Shown piece after piece: positions 45,375 to 54,231 of a DNA stretch of 64,000 nucleotides. This DNA is from UBA1660 sp964462035 (GTDB taxonomy: Bacteria > Myxococcota_A > Polyangia > Polyangiales > Houyiibacteriaceae): positions 1 through 64,000 of the forward strand of contig CAYXAP010000003.1 in assembly GCA_964462035.1 (NCBI GenBank). The letters run 5' to 3'. The notes under the pieces are model-generated. The model searched no databases and had not been told where the DNA came from. It saw only the letters and a list, made by a program, of their open reading frames with translations. The position numbers and the translations under genes were made by a program. The first letter of the stretch is position 1; every line of letters starts with the position of its first letter.

Positions 45375-46519
45375 TGGCCATCGAGATCCGTCAGCACGCT
45401 CCCGGCGCCGACCTCGGAGACTTCATCCGCGTGCAGGAGCTCGTCTTCGCCGACGACCCCAACTACGTGCCACCGCTCCGGATGGAGTTGAAGGATCGGC
45501 TCACCCCTGGGAAGAATCCGTTCTGGGAGCACGCCGAGGGCGCGCTCTTCACGGCATGGCGGGACGGCGAGCTGGTCGGGCGCATCAGCGCGCAGATCGA
45601 TCACGAGCACCTGCGGGTCCACGACGACGGCGCCGGCTTCTTCGGTTTCTTCGACACCATCGACGATCAGGAGGTCGCCGACGCGCTGCTCGACCGCGCT
45701 CGGCGCTGGCTCGAGAAGCGGGGAATGACCGCCATGCGCGGGCCGCTGAGTCTCTACATCTGGGAAGAAGCGGGCCTGCTCGTCGACGGCTTCGACACGC
45801 CGCCGGCGCTCGCGATGGGCCATCACCGCGAGTATCAGCAGAAGCTGGCCGAGGGCGCCGGGCTGACGAAGAAGAAGGACCTGTGGGCCTGGAAGTACGA
45901 GGTCGCCGAGCCGCCGAAGCGCGCGGCGAGGGCGCACGCACGGATGAAGGAGCTGCCCGAGGTGAAGTTCCGCAGCGTGGACAAGAGCCGCATGCGGGAA
46001 GAGCTCGGCATCGTGCTCGAGATCTTCAACGACGCCTGGGCGCACAACTGGGGCTTCGTGCCGACCACCGAGGCCGAGGTCGACAAGATGGCCGAGGACA
46101 TGAAGCTCATCATCGACGAGCGCCTCGCCTTCTTCGCCGAGGTGAAGGGCGAGCCCGTCGGCATGGTGATCTGCCTGCCGAACCTCTACGCCATGACGCA
46201 TGACATGAACGGCAGGATGCTGCCCTTCGGTTGGGCGAAGCTGCTCTGGCGGCTGAAGGTGAAGGGGCCGAAGTCGGCTCGACTGATGCTGCTCGGCATC
46301 AAGAACAAGATGCGCGGCATCAAGCGCTACGGAGGGCTCTCGACGGCGATGTACGCCGAGCTGGCCTACCGAGGGATCGAGTACGGCTACGAGTGGGCCG
46401 AGCTGAGCTGGACCCTCGAGGACAACCGCCCCATCAACCTCGGCATCAAGGCGATGCGCGGGAAGGTCTACAAGACCTACCGAATCTACGAGACGCCGAT
46501 CGGAGAGGCAGCCCCATGA
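45374..46519 (+). CDS. GNAT-superfamily N-acetyltransferase-like protein
   Basis: 381 residues. The N-terminal part has GNAT features: FIRVQELVFADDPNYVPPLR, then ALFTAWRDGELVGRISAQID, a beta-beta pair as in the acetyl-CoA fold. A second GNAT-like half follows about residue 205 (LGIVLEIFNDAWAHNWGFVP and FFAEVKGEPVGMVICLPN). This two-domain family is widespread and uncharacterised. Coupled to fumC upstream (1-base overlap) and to the membrane protein downstream (ATGA). Confidence 0.8.
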   Translation: MAIEIRQHAPGADLGDFIRVQELVFADDPNYVPPLRMELKDRLTPGKNPFWEHAEGALFTAWRDGELVGRISAQIDHEHLRVHDDGAGFFGFFDTIDDQEVADALLDRARRWLEKRGMTAMRGPLSLYIWEEAGLLVDGFDTPPALAMGHHREYQQKLAEGAGLTKKKDLWAWKYEVAEPPKRAARAHARMKELPEVKFRSVDKSRMREELGIVLEIFNDAWAHNWGFVPTTEAEVDKMAEDMKLIIDERLAFFAEVKGEPVGMVICLPNLYAMTHDMNGRMLPFGWAKLLWRLKVKGPKSARLMLLGIKNKMRGIKRYGGLSTAMYAELAYRGIEYGYEWAELSWTLEDNRPINLGIKAMRGKVYKTYRIYETPIGEAAP

Positions 46520-46947
46520 GCGACCCGAACACCTGGCTCCGCATCGTGCACGTCATCGGCGTGATGCTCTGGATCGGCGGCGCGCTCAGCGTGGCGCTCG
46601 TCGCGGCGTCCGCCGAAGGCGAGGCGAAGCGTTCGCTCGCCACGGTCTCCCGCCGTGTCGCGCTTCGGGTCGCGACGCCGGGGATGGTGCTCGCCTGGAT
46701 CGGCGGGCTGACGATGTTCGCGCTGAGCCTCGACGGCTATCTGAGCCAAGGGTGGATGCACGCCAAGATCACCATCGGCCTGATCGTGGCTGCCCTGACC
46801 GGAGTGCTGAGCGGCCGGCTGCGCAAGGCCGCGGCCGGTGAGGACGTCTCGCCCAAGAGCCTCCGGATCTTCGGGATCGCCATCCTGGTGCTGGCGATCG
46901 GCAACGTCGTGCTGGCCCGCATCGGCGCCCATCTCGCGGCGATGTGA
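46516..46947 (+). CDS. HemJ/CopD-like four-helix membrane protein
   Basis: 143 residues with four hydrophobic helices. The first has HVIGVMLWIGGAL and the third begins GWMHAKITIGL. These His and Lys positions match the HemJ/CopD-like group, whose HemJ members oxidise protoporphyrinogen. The protein is short of several HemJ residues, so a CopD-type role is equally possible. It overlaps the GNAT gene by ATGA, so fumC, GNAT and this gene are a coupled set. Confidence 0.7.
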   Translation: MSDPNTWLRIVHVIGVMLWIGGALSVALVAASAEGEAKRSLATVSRRVALRVATPGMVLAWIGGLTMFALSLDGYLSQGWMHAKITIGLIVAALTGVLSGRLRKAAAGEDVSPKSLRIFGIAILVLAIGNVVLARIGAHLAAM

Positions 46948-47042
46948 CCCGCTCTCGTGAACGAAAGTTCGCGGGAAGTCGGACCGGTGTCACGAAATCA
47001 TTGATGAAAACGCCTGGCACGGTCTTCGCTGTACCCTTGGGC

Positions 47043-47534
47043 ATGCGCATCGCTCTCTTCGCCTCGCTCCTTCTGGCCGTCGCTTGCGGCGACGACGAGG
47101 GGCTCACCATCTCCGGCTCGCTCCAGGTGGACGCCGACGGCGCCGTCACCGGCTTCGACTTCCCCGAGGAGACTCGCCTGATCGATCTCGCGCGCGAGGA
47201 AGACACCGGCAGCCAGATGGCGGGGCGATGCAGCGTGACCGGCGAGGACGTCGAGCTGATGGTTCGCGCCCCCGGCGCGCCGCCGGAGGGGCTGGGTCTC
47301 CACCGAGTCGAGCTCTCGATTCCTGCCGAGGGCGCGAGCGGCTACGCCGTCGCTCAGCTCGGCTCCGACGAATACAGCGCTGCGCTCGGTGCTGGCTGCA
47401 CCGCCGAGATCCTCGAGCGCGAGGATGGCGGCTCGGAGGTCGAGATTGCCGTCGACTGCGAGCTCGAGGGCCCCGACTCGGCCACCGCGACGTTGACCGC
47501 CGACTTCGAGATCGAAGGCTGCATCGTCGACTGA
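47043..47534 (+). CDS. Small lipoprotein, unknown function
   Basis: 163 residues from ATG 47043; an in-frame ATG at 47004 would add 13. The lipobox LAVAC gives Cys15. The mature domain is beta-rich and acidic with Cys in GRCSVTG, GAGCTAEI, VDCELEG and EGCIVD, likely two disulfides. No family recognised. It stops 3 bases before the end of the convergent comEC gene. Confidence 0.75.
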   Translation: MRIALFASLLLAVACGDDEGLTISGSLQVDADGAVTGFDFPEETRLIDLAREEDTGSQMAGRCSVTGEDVELMVRAPGAPPEGLGLHRVELSIPAEGASGYAVAQLGSDEYSAALGAGCTAEILEREDGGSEVEIAVDCELEGPDSATATLTADFEIEGCIVD

Positions 47535-47537
47535 TCG

Positions 47538-49805
47538 TCAGGGGAGGGTGGTGACGGCTCGGATCGTTCGGCCGTCGGACTCGAAGACCAGGCCGCCCTC
47601 GGTGTCGGTTCGGAAGAGGGGGATGCCGCGTGCATCGTAGCGAGCGGCGACTTCGGGGTGCGGGTGACCGAAGCGGTTGCGCCGCCCACAGCTCACGGCC
47701 GCGAGTCGCGGCTGGACCGCGTCGAGGAACGCGTCGGTCGACGACGTGCGTGAGCCGTGGTGGGGGACCTTCAGCCAGTCCGCGCGCAGGTCGGTCCCGC
47801 CGTCGACCAGCGCGTGCTCGGCGAGCTCTTCGATGTCGCCGGTGAAGAGGAATCGGCGCTCGCCGTAGCTGAGCCGGACGACGATCGAGTTGTCGTTCGG
47901 ATCGTAGCCCGGGTCGTAGCCCGGACAGGGCCATAGGACCTCCAGCGTCGCGTCGCCGACCCGACGCGGTCGACCACAGAGCGACGCCGCCAGCCGGACC
48001 TCGTCGCTCGCGCGCCGTGCGGCGCGGAGCATGCGGGCGACCGGACCGTGCGGTGTCTCGGCCTCCGCTTGCCCAGAGTCCCATAGCTCACGCACGGGCA
48101 TCGCGTCGCGGACGGCTCGCAGCCCACCGAAGTGATCGGGGTGGGGATGGGTGAGCACCGCCAGGTCCACTCGCGCGCGGCGCCTGGCTCGAAGGAGTGG
48201 TACCAGGGCGCGGCTGCCCGGATCGGGCCGACCGCCCCCGGCGTCGATGAGCAGGAGCTCGCCGTTCGGGAGGTCGACCAGCGCTCCATCCCCCTGACCG
48301 ACGTCGAGCATGGTGATGCGCAGACGGCCGGTGGGCTGCTCGCGGATGCGCAGGTGCCACTCGGCGCCCGCCAGTCCGAGCAGACCGATCGCGCAGAGCG
48401 CGACTCGACTGCGCCAGCCACGAGCGGCGAGGAGACCGAAGCAGAGGAGGGCGACGAGCGCGCCCTGCGCGACGTCCGGGGGCGGCAGCGGCTCACTCCC
48501 GGCGCCGAAGAGCGTGGCGGCCCCCAGCAGGCCATCGCAAGCCGTGGTGAAGATCGGTGCGCTCATGGCCCCGGCGCCGACCCCGGCGAGGAGCGCGTGA
48601 CCGAACGCGAGTGGCACGAGCACGAGCACGGCGACCGGCACGAGCACGACGTTCGCGAGGACCCCCAGTGGAGGGAGCGAGCCGAAGCACCACACCACGA
48701 GGGGCGCGGTGGCCAGCGTGGTTCGCAGGCTCACGATGGCCGCCGCGCGCAGCCCCTCCTCGGGAACGGGGAACGCGACGATGGCGGCGGTGGCGAGCAC
48801 CGAGAGCAGGAACCCGGGGCGCGCGCCGTCTTCAGGTCTCGCGAGCGCGTAGACGATGACGGTGAGGGCCGCGACCGCCGCCCCCCGCGGCCGCCGCCGA
48901 GCCACGATCGCGGCCAGCCCGATCGCGGCCATGCCCGCGGCGCGCCAGGCGCTCGGTGCGCCGCCAGCCATCAGGGCGAAGCCGAAGGCGATGGGGACGG
49001 CCGCGGCAGCGGCGAGCCGCTCTGGCTCTCGGCGGCCACGGTGCCGTAGCCAGGCGCGGCACCCCAAGAAGAAGGCTCCGACCACGAGCGCGACGTGGAG
49101 CCCGGAGACCGCGAGGAGGTGAGCGAGCCCCGCCCGCTGGACCACGTCGCGGTCCTCGCGCGCGACGGCGGCCCCGTCCCCGAGCAGCAGCGCCCGGGCG
49201 ATGCCCGCCGCGCGCGGCGGTAGCGTCGCATCGAGGCGACGACGGAGGCTCTGCCGTGCGCCGTGGAGCAGTCCGCCGAGCGCGGCCTCGTCCACGACAT
49301 GCGGTGGGGCTTGGAGCTCCGCGAGCCCGTCGATGGCGCGGCCGTCGAGCCAGTCGGGGTGCGGCGTCGGGTTGTGAAAGCGCCCCATCGGCCCGAGCGA
49401 GACGAGCAGCCGCACCCGAGCGCCTGGGGCCGCACCGAGGCCGTCGACACGAACCCTGGCGCCCGGCGGCACGCCGCCTCCGGATTCGAGGAGCCGACCG
49501 CGTTCGACGATGACGTCCGCATCTCGGTCGAGCCGGACGGAGGCGACCCGCCCTTCGATCCGTGCGGTCCCACGCGGCACGGAGCGGGAGACCTCCCGCG
49601 GGCCAGCGACCACCCCAGCGGCGAAGGCCGCGAGGACCAGTGGAATCGCCCAGGAGCGCGCCCGGGCCCTGCGGCCGACGTAACCGAGGAGGATCGCGAT
49701 GACGAGCGCGACGACCGCAGGCCACCGGAGCTGGGGCAGATGAGGCGCGAGGATCAGCCCGAGCGAGAAGAGGCAGGCGGCGGCGACCAGCATGGCCCCT
49801 TCCAT
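47538..49805 (-). CDS. comEC: ComEC/Rec2 DNA uptake channel
   Basis: 755 residues. Domain order is that of ComEC: N-terminal membrane helices with a DUF4131 OB-like part (GTARIEGRVASVRLDRDADV), the Competence membrane domain marked by LAHLLAVSGLHVALVVG, and a C-terminal metallo-beta-lactamase domain with LDVGQGDGALVDLPN, THPHPDHFGG, FTGDIEELAE and VPHHGSRTSSTDAFL. It carries the transforming strand across the inner membrane. An ATG at 49793 is an alternative start. Confidence 0.95.
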   Translation of the reverse strand: MEGAMLVAAACLFSLGLILAPHLPQLRWPAVVALVIAILLGYVGRRARARSWAIPLVLAAFAAGVVAGPREVSRSVPRGTARIEGRVASVRLDRDADVIVERGRLLESGGGVPPGARVRVDGLGAAPGARVRLLVSLGPMGRFHNPTPHPDWLDGRAIDGLAELQAPPHVVDEAALGGLLHGARQSLRRRLDATLPPRAAGIARALLLGDGAAVAREDRDVVQRAGLAHLLAVSGLHVALVVGAFFLGCRAWLRHRGRREPERLAAAAAVPIAFGFALMAGGAPSAWRAAGMAAIGLAAIVARRRPRGAAVAALTVIVYALARPEDGARPGFLLSVLATAAIVAFPVPEEGLRAAAIVSLRTTLATAPLVVWCFGSLPPLGVLANVVLVPVAVLVLVPLAFGHALLAGVGAGAMSAPIFTTACDGLLGAATLFGAGSEPLPPPDVAQGALVALLCFGLLAARGWRSRVALCAIGLLGLAGAEWHLRIREQPTGRLRITMLDVGQGDGALVDLPNGELLLIDAGGGRPDPGSRALVPLLRARRRARVDLAVLTHPHPDHFGGLRAVRDAMPVRELWDSGQAEAETPHGPVARMLRAARRASDEVRLAASLCGRPRRVGDATLEVLWPCPGYDPGYDPNDNSIVVRLSYGERRFLFTGDIEELAEHALVDGGTDLRADWLKVPHHGSRTSSTDAFLDAVQPRLAAVSCGRRNRFGHPHPEVAARYDARGIPLFRTDTEGGLVFESDGRTIRAVTTLP

Positions 49806-49950
49806 CGCAAGCCTCGTTCCGGCCCCGCCGGCAACGAATGGCCCGCGTTCGGCGAATCGCCGCCGACGAGAGCCCGCCGATCCGCCGGCGCCCGCCAGCG
49901 AGATCCAGGGGTTGCCCCGACACCGGTCACGTCGTACAAGTGCCGCTCAC

Positions 49951-50027
49951 GGACGCTTAGCTCAGCTGGATAGAGCGCCGCCCTCCGGAGGCGGAGGTCA
50001 GAGGTTCGAATCCTCTAGCGTCTGCCA
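49951..50027 (+). tRNA. tRNA-Arg (anticodon CCG)
   Basis: A 77-base cloverleaf including an encoded CCA. Acceptor stem GGACGCT pairs with AGCGTCT (one G-U pair), the D arm is GCTCAGCTGGATAGAGC, the anticodon stem CCGCC/GGCGG encloses loop CTCCGGA with anticodon CCG (codon CGG), and the T arm is AGAGG-TTCGAAT-CCTCT. Partial copies of its 3' half follow. Confidence 0.95.
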
Positions 50028-50058
50028 AGCACCGAACTTCCGCCGCGGCGCCGGCTGC

Positions 50059-50328
50059 CACGCAGGCCTCTCGCGGCGGAGGTCAGAGGTTCGAATCCTC
50101 TAGCGTCTGCCAAGTCGAACCACGCAGGCCTCTCGCGGCGGAGGTCAGAGGTTCGAATCCTCTAGCGTCTGCCANNNNNNNNNNNNNNNNNNNNNNNNNN
50201 NNNNNNNNNNNNNNNNNNNNNNNNNNNNNNNNNNNNNNNNNNNNNNNNNNNNNNNNNNNNNNNNNNNNNNNNNNCACGCAGGCCTCTCGCGGCGGAGGTC
50301 AGAGGTTCGAATCCTCTAGCGTCTGCCA
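50059..50328 (+). repeat. Tandem array of tRNA-Arg 3'-half copies
   Basis: The last 38 bases of the tRNA (49990-50027, from GGCGGAGG to the CCA) recur exactly at 50075-50112, 50137-50174 and 50291-50328. Each is preceded by the same 16 bases (CACGCAGGCCTCTCGC). The first unit is 62 bases long; the array continues into the N gap. The copies lack the 5' half and anticodon, so they are not tRNA genes. They resemble the tRNA 3'-end duplications left by integrating elements, expanded in tandem. Confidence 0.9.
50175..50274. other. Assembly gap (100 N)
   Basis: Exactly 100 N between two copies of the tRNA-derived repeat, a conventional scaffold gap of unknown true size. The assembler probably broke on the tandem array. 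Confidence 0.98.
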
Positions 50329-50730
50329 AATCGACCGACCGCAGCGCGGAGCGGGGCGGTGCCCGGACACGCTGGGCTGCTGCGTCTGACTCCACCGCGA
50401 CCGAAGCGCGCGGCAGCAGCGCCGCGTCTGACTCCACCGCGCCCGGAGGCAGGCGGGATCCCCGGAGTCCGTGATGAATCACACGCCGTGAATCGATGTC
50501 ATGGGACGTCTAGAGCAGCCATTCGCCGCTGTGTGCGAAGGCTCGCCCGGAGTCGGGGCGGGGTACGGCGCAACGGAGCCGTTGCACACATGTGGGCTGC
50601 TTGACGCTCCCCAGGGCCCCCGCTACGTTGCGCGGATTCCTGGCGCCCCCTCGTCAGGAGGCATCCATCGAACGCCGATGGGCCACAAAACTTGGGCCGT
50701 TTCGGCGGCGAAGGTTCGGAGGAACACAGA
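50329..50730. other. Intergenic region with a short direct repeat
   Basis: GCGTCTGACTCCACCGCG occurs twice (50382-50399 and 50424-50441), 42 bases apart, just after the tRNA-derived array. The rest, up to the lipoprotein start, shows no gene I can support; it should contain that gene's promoter. Confidence 0.5.
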
Positions 50731-52326
50731 ATGAAGCGGATGATTGGCTTGACGGCCGTGCTCGCGATCGCGGGCTTCGGTTGTGGTGATGATGACGGTG
50801 ACTCGACCACCCTCATGATCGACTTTGGGATGGACGAGGACGGCGGCATGCCCGTCGACGGCGGTGACGTCGACTCGGGCACCGACGGTGGGATGGGCGG
50901 CGCCTGCACCACCGGTGAAGAGTGCACCGCGGCCCGCGGCTGCCGTTCGGCGGCGGCGTTCTGCCTCGAGTCGTCCTCCTTCGGGAGCACGACCGGCGGC
51001 GCGGACGACCCGATCCTGAACAACCCCGATGGCGAGGACACCCCCATCGACACCCCGATCTTCGTCGGCGGCTACTGCACCACCTCGTTCCCGCAGGACG
51101 GCATCACGCCGTCGCAGTGCAACCTCCGTGGCGACGAGGACGTCGACCCGGTCTGCACCGACTGCGCGACCTGCGTCGACATCTTCGGTGAGGACACCCC
51201 GGACAACCCCGCGGACTTCATCCCCGGCATGTGCCTCAACAACTGCACGCCGAGCCTCGACAGCAACGAGTGCCGCGACGGCTACGAGTGCCTCCTGACG
51301 CAGGAAGTCTGCTTCATCGGCTGCACCAGCGACGCGCAGTGTCGCGTCTCCCGCGAGGAGAACAACGGCGTGCCGGGCATCCAGACCCCCGCCGACTGTG
51401 AGGACGACGCGGCGGCCTGTACGCCGGACGACTGCGGCGAGGCCTCCCCGGCCGACCCCGACGCCTGCGACAACCCGGGCACCAACTTCGACAACCTCGT
51501 GTACGACACCTCCTCGGAGGCGGTCTGCAACGCGGCCAGCCGCTGCGAGGGCGCGCCGAGCACCCCGACCGCGTCGGGCGGCGACACCTGCACCACGGAC
51601 TCCGACTGTGAGGCCGAGGGCTTCTGCATCGAAGAGGATCCGGACGACGGCTCCTGGGCCGGCGGCTCCTGCACCAAGTTCCGCTGCGACATCGCGGGCA
51701 ACGAGTGCGCGAACGACGGCGTCTGTCAGGAGGCCGGCGTGGGCGTCTTCGCTTGCTTCCAGGGCTGCACCGTCGGTGGTCTCGACACCACCAGCGACCC
51801 GGCCACCTGGGTCGTCGACGGCGTGGCGCAGGCCGAGTGCCGTGACGGCTACGGCTGCTTCTGGGGCGGCACCGCCGCCGGTGGCACCGCCGACAACGGC
51901 GTCTGCCTCCCGATCGAGTACAGCGAGACCGTGACCACGCCGAACACCGGCGCAGGCTGCACCGAGGACTCGGACTGCTTCTCCCCGCTCGGCAACGGCT
52001 TCTGCATCACCAGCGACGCCTTCCCCGACGGCTACTGCTCGGTGCGCAACTGCGCCGCGCCGTGGTTCACCGAGGGCACCCCCGAGGACCAGAACGTCTG
52101 CGGCGACAGCGGCGTCTGCGTCGGCTTCGACGAAGAGGACCCGACCTTCGCCCTTTGCGTGCAGGAGTGCACCAGCGCCGACGAGTGCGGCGCCGGTCTC
52201 GGCTGCGTCGACTTCACCGCCGACGCCAAGGCCTGCTGGCCCGGCTGCGCCACCGACGCGGACTGCCGCTCGACCGAGCGCTGCTCGATGCCCGGCACCG
52301 CCGACGCGGCCTGCGTCCCGGAGTGA
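50731..52326 (+). CDS. Large Cys-rich secreted lipoprotein
   Basis: 531 residues from ATG 50731 with GGAGG 8 bases upstream. Lipobox IAGFGC gives Cys18, then an Asp/Gly linker. The body has dozens of Cys in recurring short modules of the kind C-T-x-D-S-D-C, such as GDTCTTDSDCEAEGFCIEED, GAGCTEDSDCFSPLGNGFC and CTSADECGAGLGC. These repeats are typical of myxobacterial Cys-rich surface proteins, probably disulfide-knotted. Function unknown. A strong terminator follows. Confidence 0.85.
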   Translation: MKRMIGLTAVLAIAGFGCGDDDGDSTTLMIDFGMDEDGGMPVDGGDVDSGTDGGMGGACTTGEECTAARGCRSAAAFCLESSSFGSTTGGADDPILNNPDGEDTPIDTPIFVGGYCTTSFPQDGITPSQCNLRGDEDVDPVCTDCATCVDIFGEDTPDNPADFIPGMCLNNCTPSLDSNECRDGYECLLTQEVCFIGCTSDAQCRVSREENNGVPGIQTPADCEDDAAACTPDDCGEASPADPDACDNPGTNFDNLVYDTSSEAVCNAASRCEGAPSTPTASGGDTCTTDSDCEAEGFCIEEDPDDGSWAGGSCTKFRCDIAGNECANDGVCQEAGVGVFACFQGCTVGGLDTTSDPATWVVDGVAQAECRDGYGCFWGGTAAGGTADNGVCLPIEYSETVTTPNTGAGCTEDSDCFSPLGNGFCITSDAFPDGYCSVRNCAAPWFTEGTPEDQNVCGDSGVCVGFDEEDPTFALCVQECTSADECGAGLGCVDFTADAKACWPGCATDADCRSTERCSMPGTADAACVPE

Positions 52327-52362
52327 GGTCGTGATGGCCGGCTGAGCCGGCCACTAGAGAGG

Positions 52363-52400
52363 GAAGCCCTCGCCGTTCATCGGCGGGGGCTTCTTTCTTT
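52363..52400 (+). terminator. Intrinsic terminator after Cys-rich lipoprotein
   Basis: GAAGCCCTCGCCG (52363-52375) pairs with CGGCGGGGGCTTC (52381-52393), 13 pairs with one G-U, a 5-base loop, then TTTCTTT. A second smaller hairpin (GGCCGGC-TGA-GCCGGCC) lies just upstream. Confidence 0.85.
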
Positions 52401-52478
52401 CCGTCTCGCGAAATCCGGCAAAAAGCCGGTCCGATCCGCTTGCCCCTCCCCCGTCCGTCGGCTATCGACCGGGTCACC

Positions 52479-52625
52479 ATGTACCTGCCTATCGGATCCA
52501 AGTCCCGCATCGGGAAGCGCAACAAGACCGCGCGTCGCAACGCCAAGAACAAGGCGAAGAACCGCCGCCGGGTGAACCGGATGCACAAGCGCGCGCTCGG
52601 CCGCAAGCTCAAGCGCAACGGCTGA
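52479..52625 (+). CDS. Very basic 48-residue protein
   Basis: Starts MYLPIGSKSRIGKRNKTARR and ends GRKLKRNG. About half of its residues are Lys or Arg, with few acidic residues and no Cys. It looks like a small nucleic-acid- or ribosome-binding protein. It ends 7 bases before the GTG of ppsR and follows a terminator, so it probably heads the ppsR transcript. A longer reading (ATG 52440) has a weaker N-terminus. No family recognised. Confidence 0.6.
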   Translation: MYLPIGSKSRIGKRNKTARRNAKNKAKNRRRVNRMHKRALGRKLKRNG

Positions 52626-52632
52626 GCACCCA

Positions 52633-53487
52633 GTGACGGAGACGCTGCGGCGACCGATCTACGTCGTCAGCGATTCGACCGGCGAGACCGCCGAACGAGT
52701 CGTTCGCGCCGCGTTGCTCCAGTTCCCCGACCAGCGGGTCCGGGTGCGCCTCTTCACGCGCGTCCGCGACCAGTCGTCGGTGCGTGACGTTCTCGCCAAG
52801 GCCAAGGAGGCCGAGGCGATGATCGTGTTCACGCTCGTCCGTCCGGAGCTCCGCGACTACTTCTTCGAGCAGGCGCGTCAGAAGCAGGTCGAGGTCGTCG
52901 ACGTCATCGGGTCGCTGATCCACAAGGTCGCCGGCTTCCTCGAGGCCACGCCGCTCAACATCCCTACGGCTCAGATGTCGCTCTCGGAGGAGTACTTCCG
53001 CAGAGTCGAGGCGATCGAGTTCGCGGTGAAGAGCGACGACGGCAAGGAGCCCCGGAACCTCCGGAAGGCCGACCTGGTGCTCACCGGCGTCAGCCGCACC
53101 AGCAAGACGCCCCTGTCCACGTACCTGGCCGGTCGCGGCCTCAAGGTGGCGAACGTGCCGCTGGTGTATGGCGTCGACCCGCCCAAGGAGCTCTACGAGG
53201 TCCCGGAGCATCGCGTGGTCGCGTTGACCATCGACGTCGATCTCCTCCTCGAGATCCGGAAGGAGCGGCTCAAGCAACTCGGCATGCCCGTCGACGCCAA
53301 CTACGGGATGCGCGAACACGTGAAGGCGGAGCTCGACTTCGCGCACGGCCTCTTCCGCGAGCATCCAGGCTGGATGGTCGTGAACGTGAGCAATCGCGCC
53401 ATCGAAGAGACCGCGACGATCATCCTCGAGGCCTACAAGGAGCGCGAGGAGAACAAGGGAACCTGGATTCCCGAACGCGTGCTCTGA
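52633..53487 (+). CDS. ppsR: Phosphoenolpyruvate synthase/PPDK regulatory protein (DUF299)
   Basis: 284 residues from a GTG. Bifunctional kinase/pyrophosphorylase that switches PEP synthase or pyruvate phosphate dikinase off and on at a Thr. VVSDSTGETAERV opens the protein, the P-loop GVSRTSKT is at 152-159, and PLSTYLAGRGLKVANVPLV follows, all diagnostic. The target kinase gene is not in this window. Confidence 0.93.
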   Translation: MTETLRRPIYVVSDSTGETAERVVRAALLQFPDQRVRVRLFTRVRDQSSVRDVLAKAKEAEAMIVFTLVRPELRDYFFEQARQKQVEVVDVIGSLIHKVAGFLEATPLNIPTAQMSLSEEYFRRVEAIEFAVKSDDGKEPRNLRKADLVLTGVSRTSKTPLSTYLAGRGLKVANVPLVYGVDPPKELYEVPEHRVVALTIDVDLLLEIRKERLKQLGMPVDANYGMREHVKAELDFAHGLFREHPGWMVVNVSNRAIEETATIILEAYKEREENKGTWIPERVL

Positions 53488-53550
53488 GCCTTCGTCGTTG
53501 CCCTGTGCGGGCACCCCCGTGTTAGAACTCCGTCGAGGGAGCACACGACG

Positions 53551-54102
53551 ATGAGCGATTCCAAGAACGATGCTCCGGCGAAGAAGTCCGAGAGCGACCG
53601 GCCGCGAGGCCCCCGGATCACCGCCTCGATGCTGGGCGACGTCGGCGTCTTCGGCGGCCTGGACGACGAGACCCTGGGCCTGCTCGCCCGCGAGCTGCCG
53701 ACGGTCCACGTGGAGACCGGCGAGGTGGTCGTCGAAGAGGGCGGCACCTCCCGCGAGATGTTCGTGGTGGTCGGCGGTGAGCTCGAGGTCGTGAAGGAGA
53801 GTCGCAGCGGCGGTGAGGCCCGCGTGGCCCTCTTCGGTCCCGGAGACTGGTTTGGCGAGATGTCGATCCTCGAGCCGGCCCCGCGCTCGGCGACCGTCCG
53901 GGCCGTCGCGCCCACCATGCTCGTGAAGATCACCAACGAGCACGTCGATCAACTCCTCTATCGGCGTGACCTGAAGACCTACTCCCTCTTCCTGATGAAC
54001 ATCGCTCGGGAGCTCTCCCGGCGCCTTCGGGTGGCTGACGGAATCGTTGCCCAGCTGGTCACCGCCGTGAGCGACGAGTACGTCGCCAAGCGCCGTCGCT
54101 AG
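53551..54102 (+). CDS. Cyclic-nucleotide-binding domain protein
   Basis: 183 residues. A charged N-terminus of about 25 residues leads into one CAP-ED beta-barrel (30-145). The phosphate-binding cassette is visible in GPGDWFGEMSILEPAPRSAT, with the usual Gly-Glu and Arg positions. No DNA-binding helix-turn-helix follows; the end is a short helix and basic tail (DEYVAKRRR). It may sense cAMP or cGMP and act through a partner, possibly the kinase next door. Confidence 0.85.
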   Translation: MSDSKNDAPAKKSESDRPRGPRITASMLGDVGVFGGLDDETLGLLARELPTVHVETGEVVVEEGGTSREMFVVVGGELEVVKESRSGGEARVALFGPGDWFGEMSILEPAPRSATVRAVAPTMLVKITNEHVDQLLYRRDLKTYSLFLMNIARELSRRLRVADGIVAQLVTAVSDEYVAKRRR

Positions 54103-54231
54103 CCCGTCCCAGGCCCCGCCTCGATCTTGGCCCCGGGACCCCGGCCCGGTATCCTCGGGTGTTCTCCGTCATCCTCCCATCTGCGAGTCCTGGCTCGTGC
54201 GCACCACCACGTCGTGGCGCTGAGCGGCACC

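Noticed and set aside
50059..50328. Extra tRNA-Arg genes
   Set aside because: The copies contain only the 3' 38 bases and lack the D arm, anticodon and 5' acceptor strand.
50059..50328. CRISPR array
   Set aside because: The repeated unit is a tRNA 3' half with near-constant sequence between copies, and no cas genes are present.
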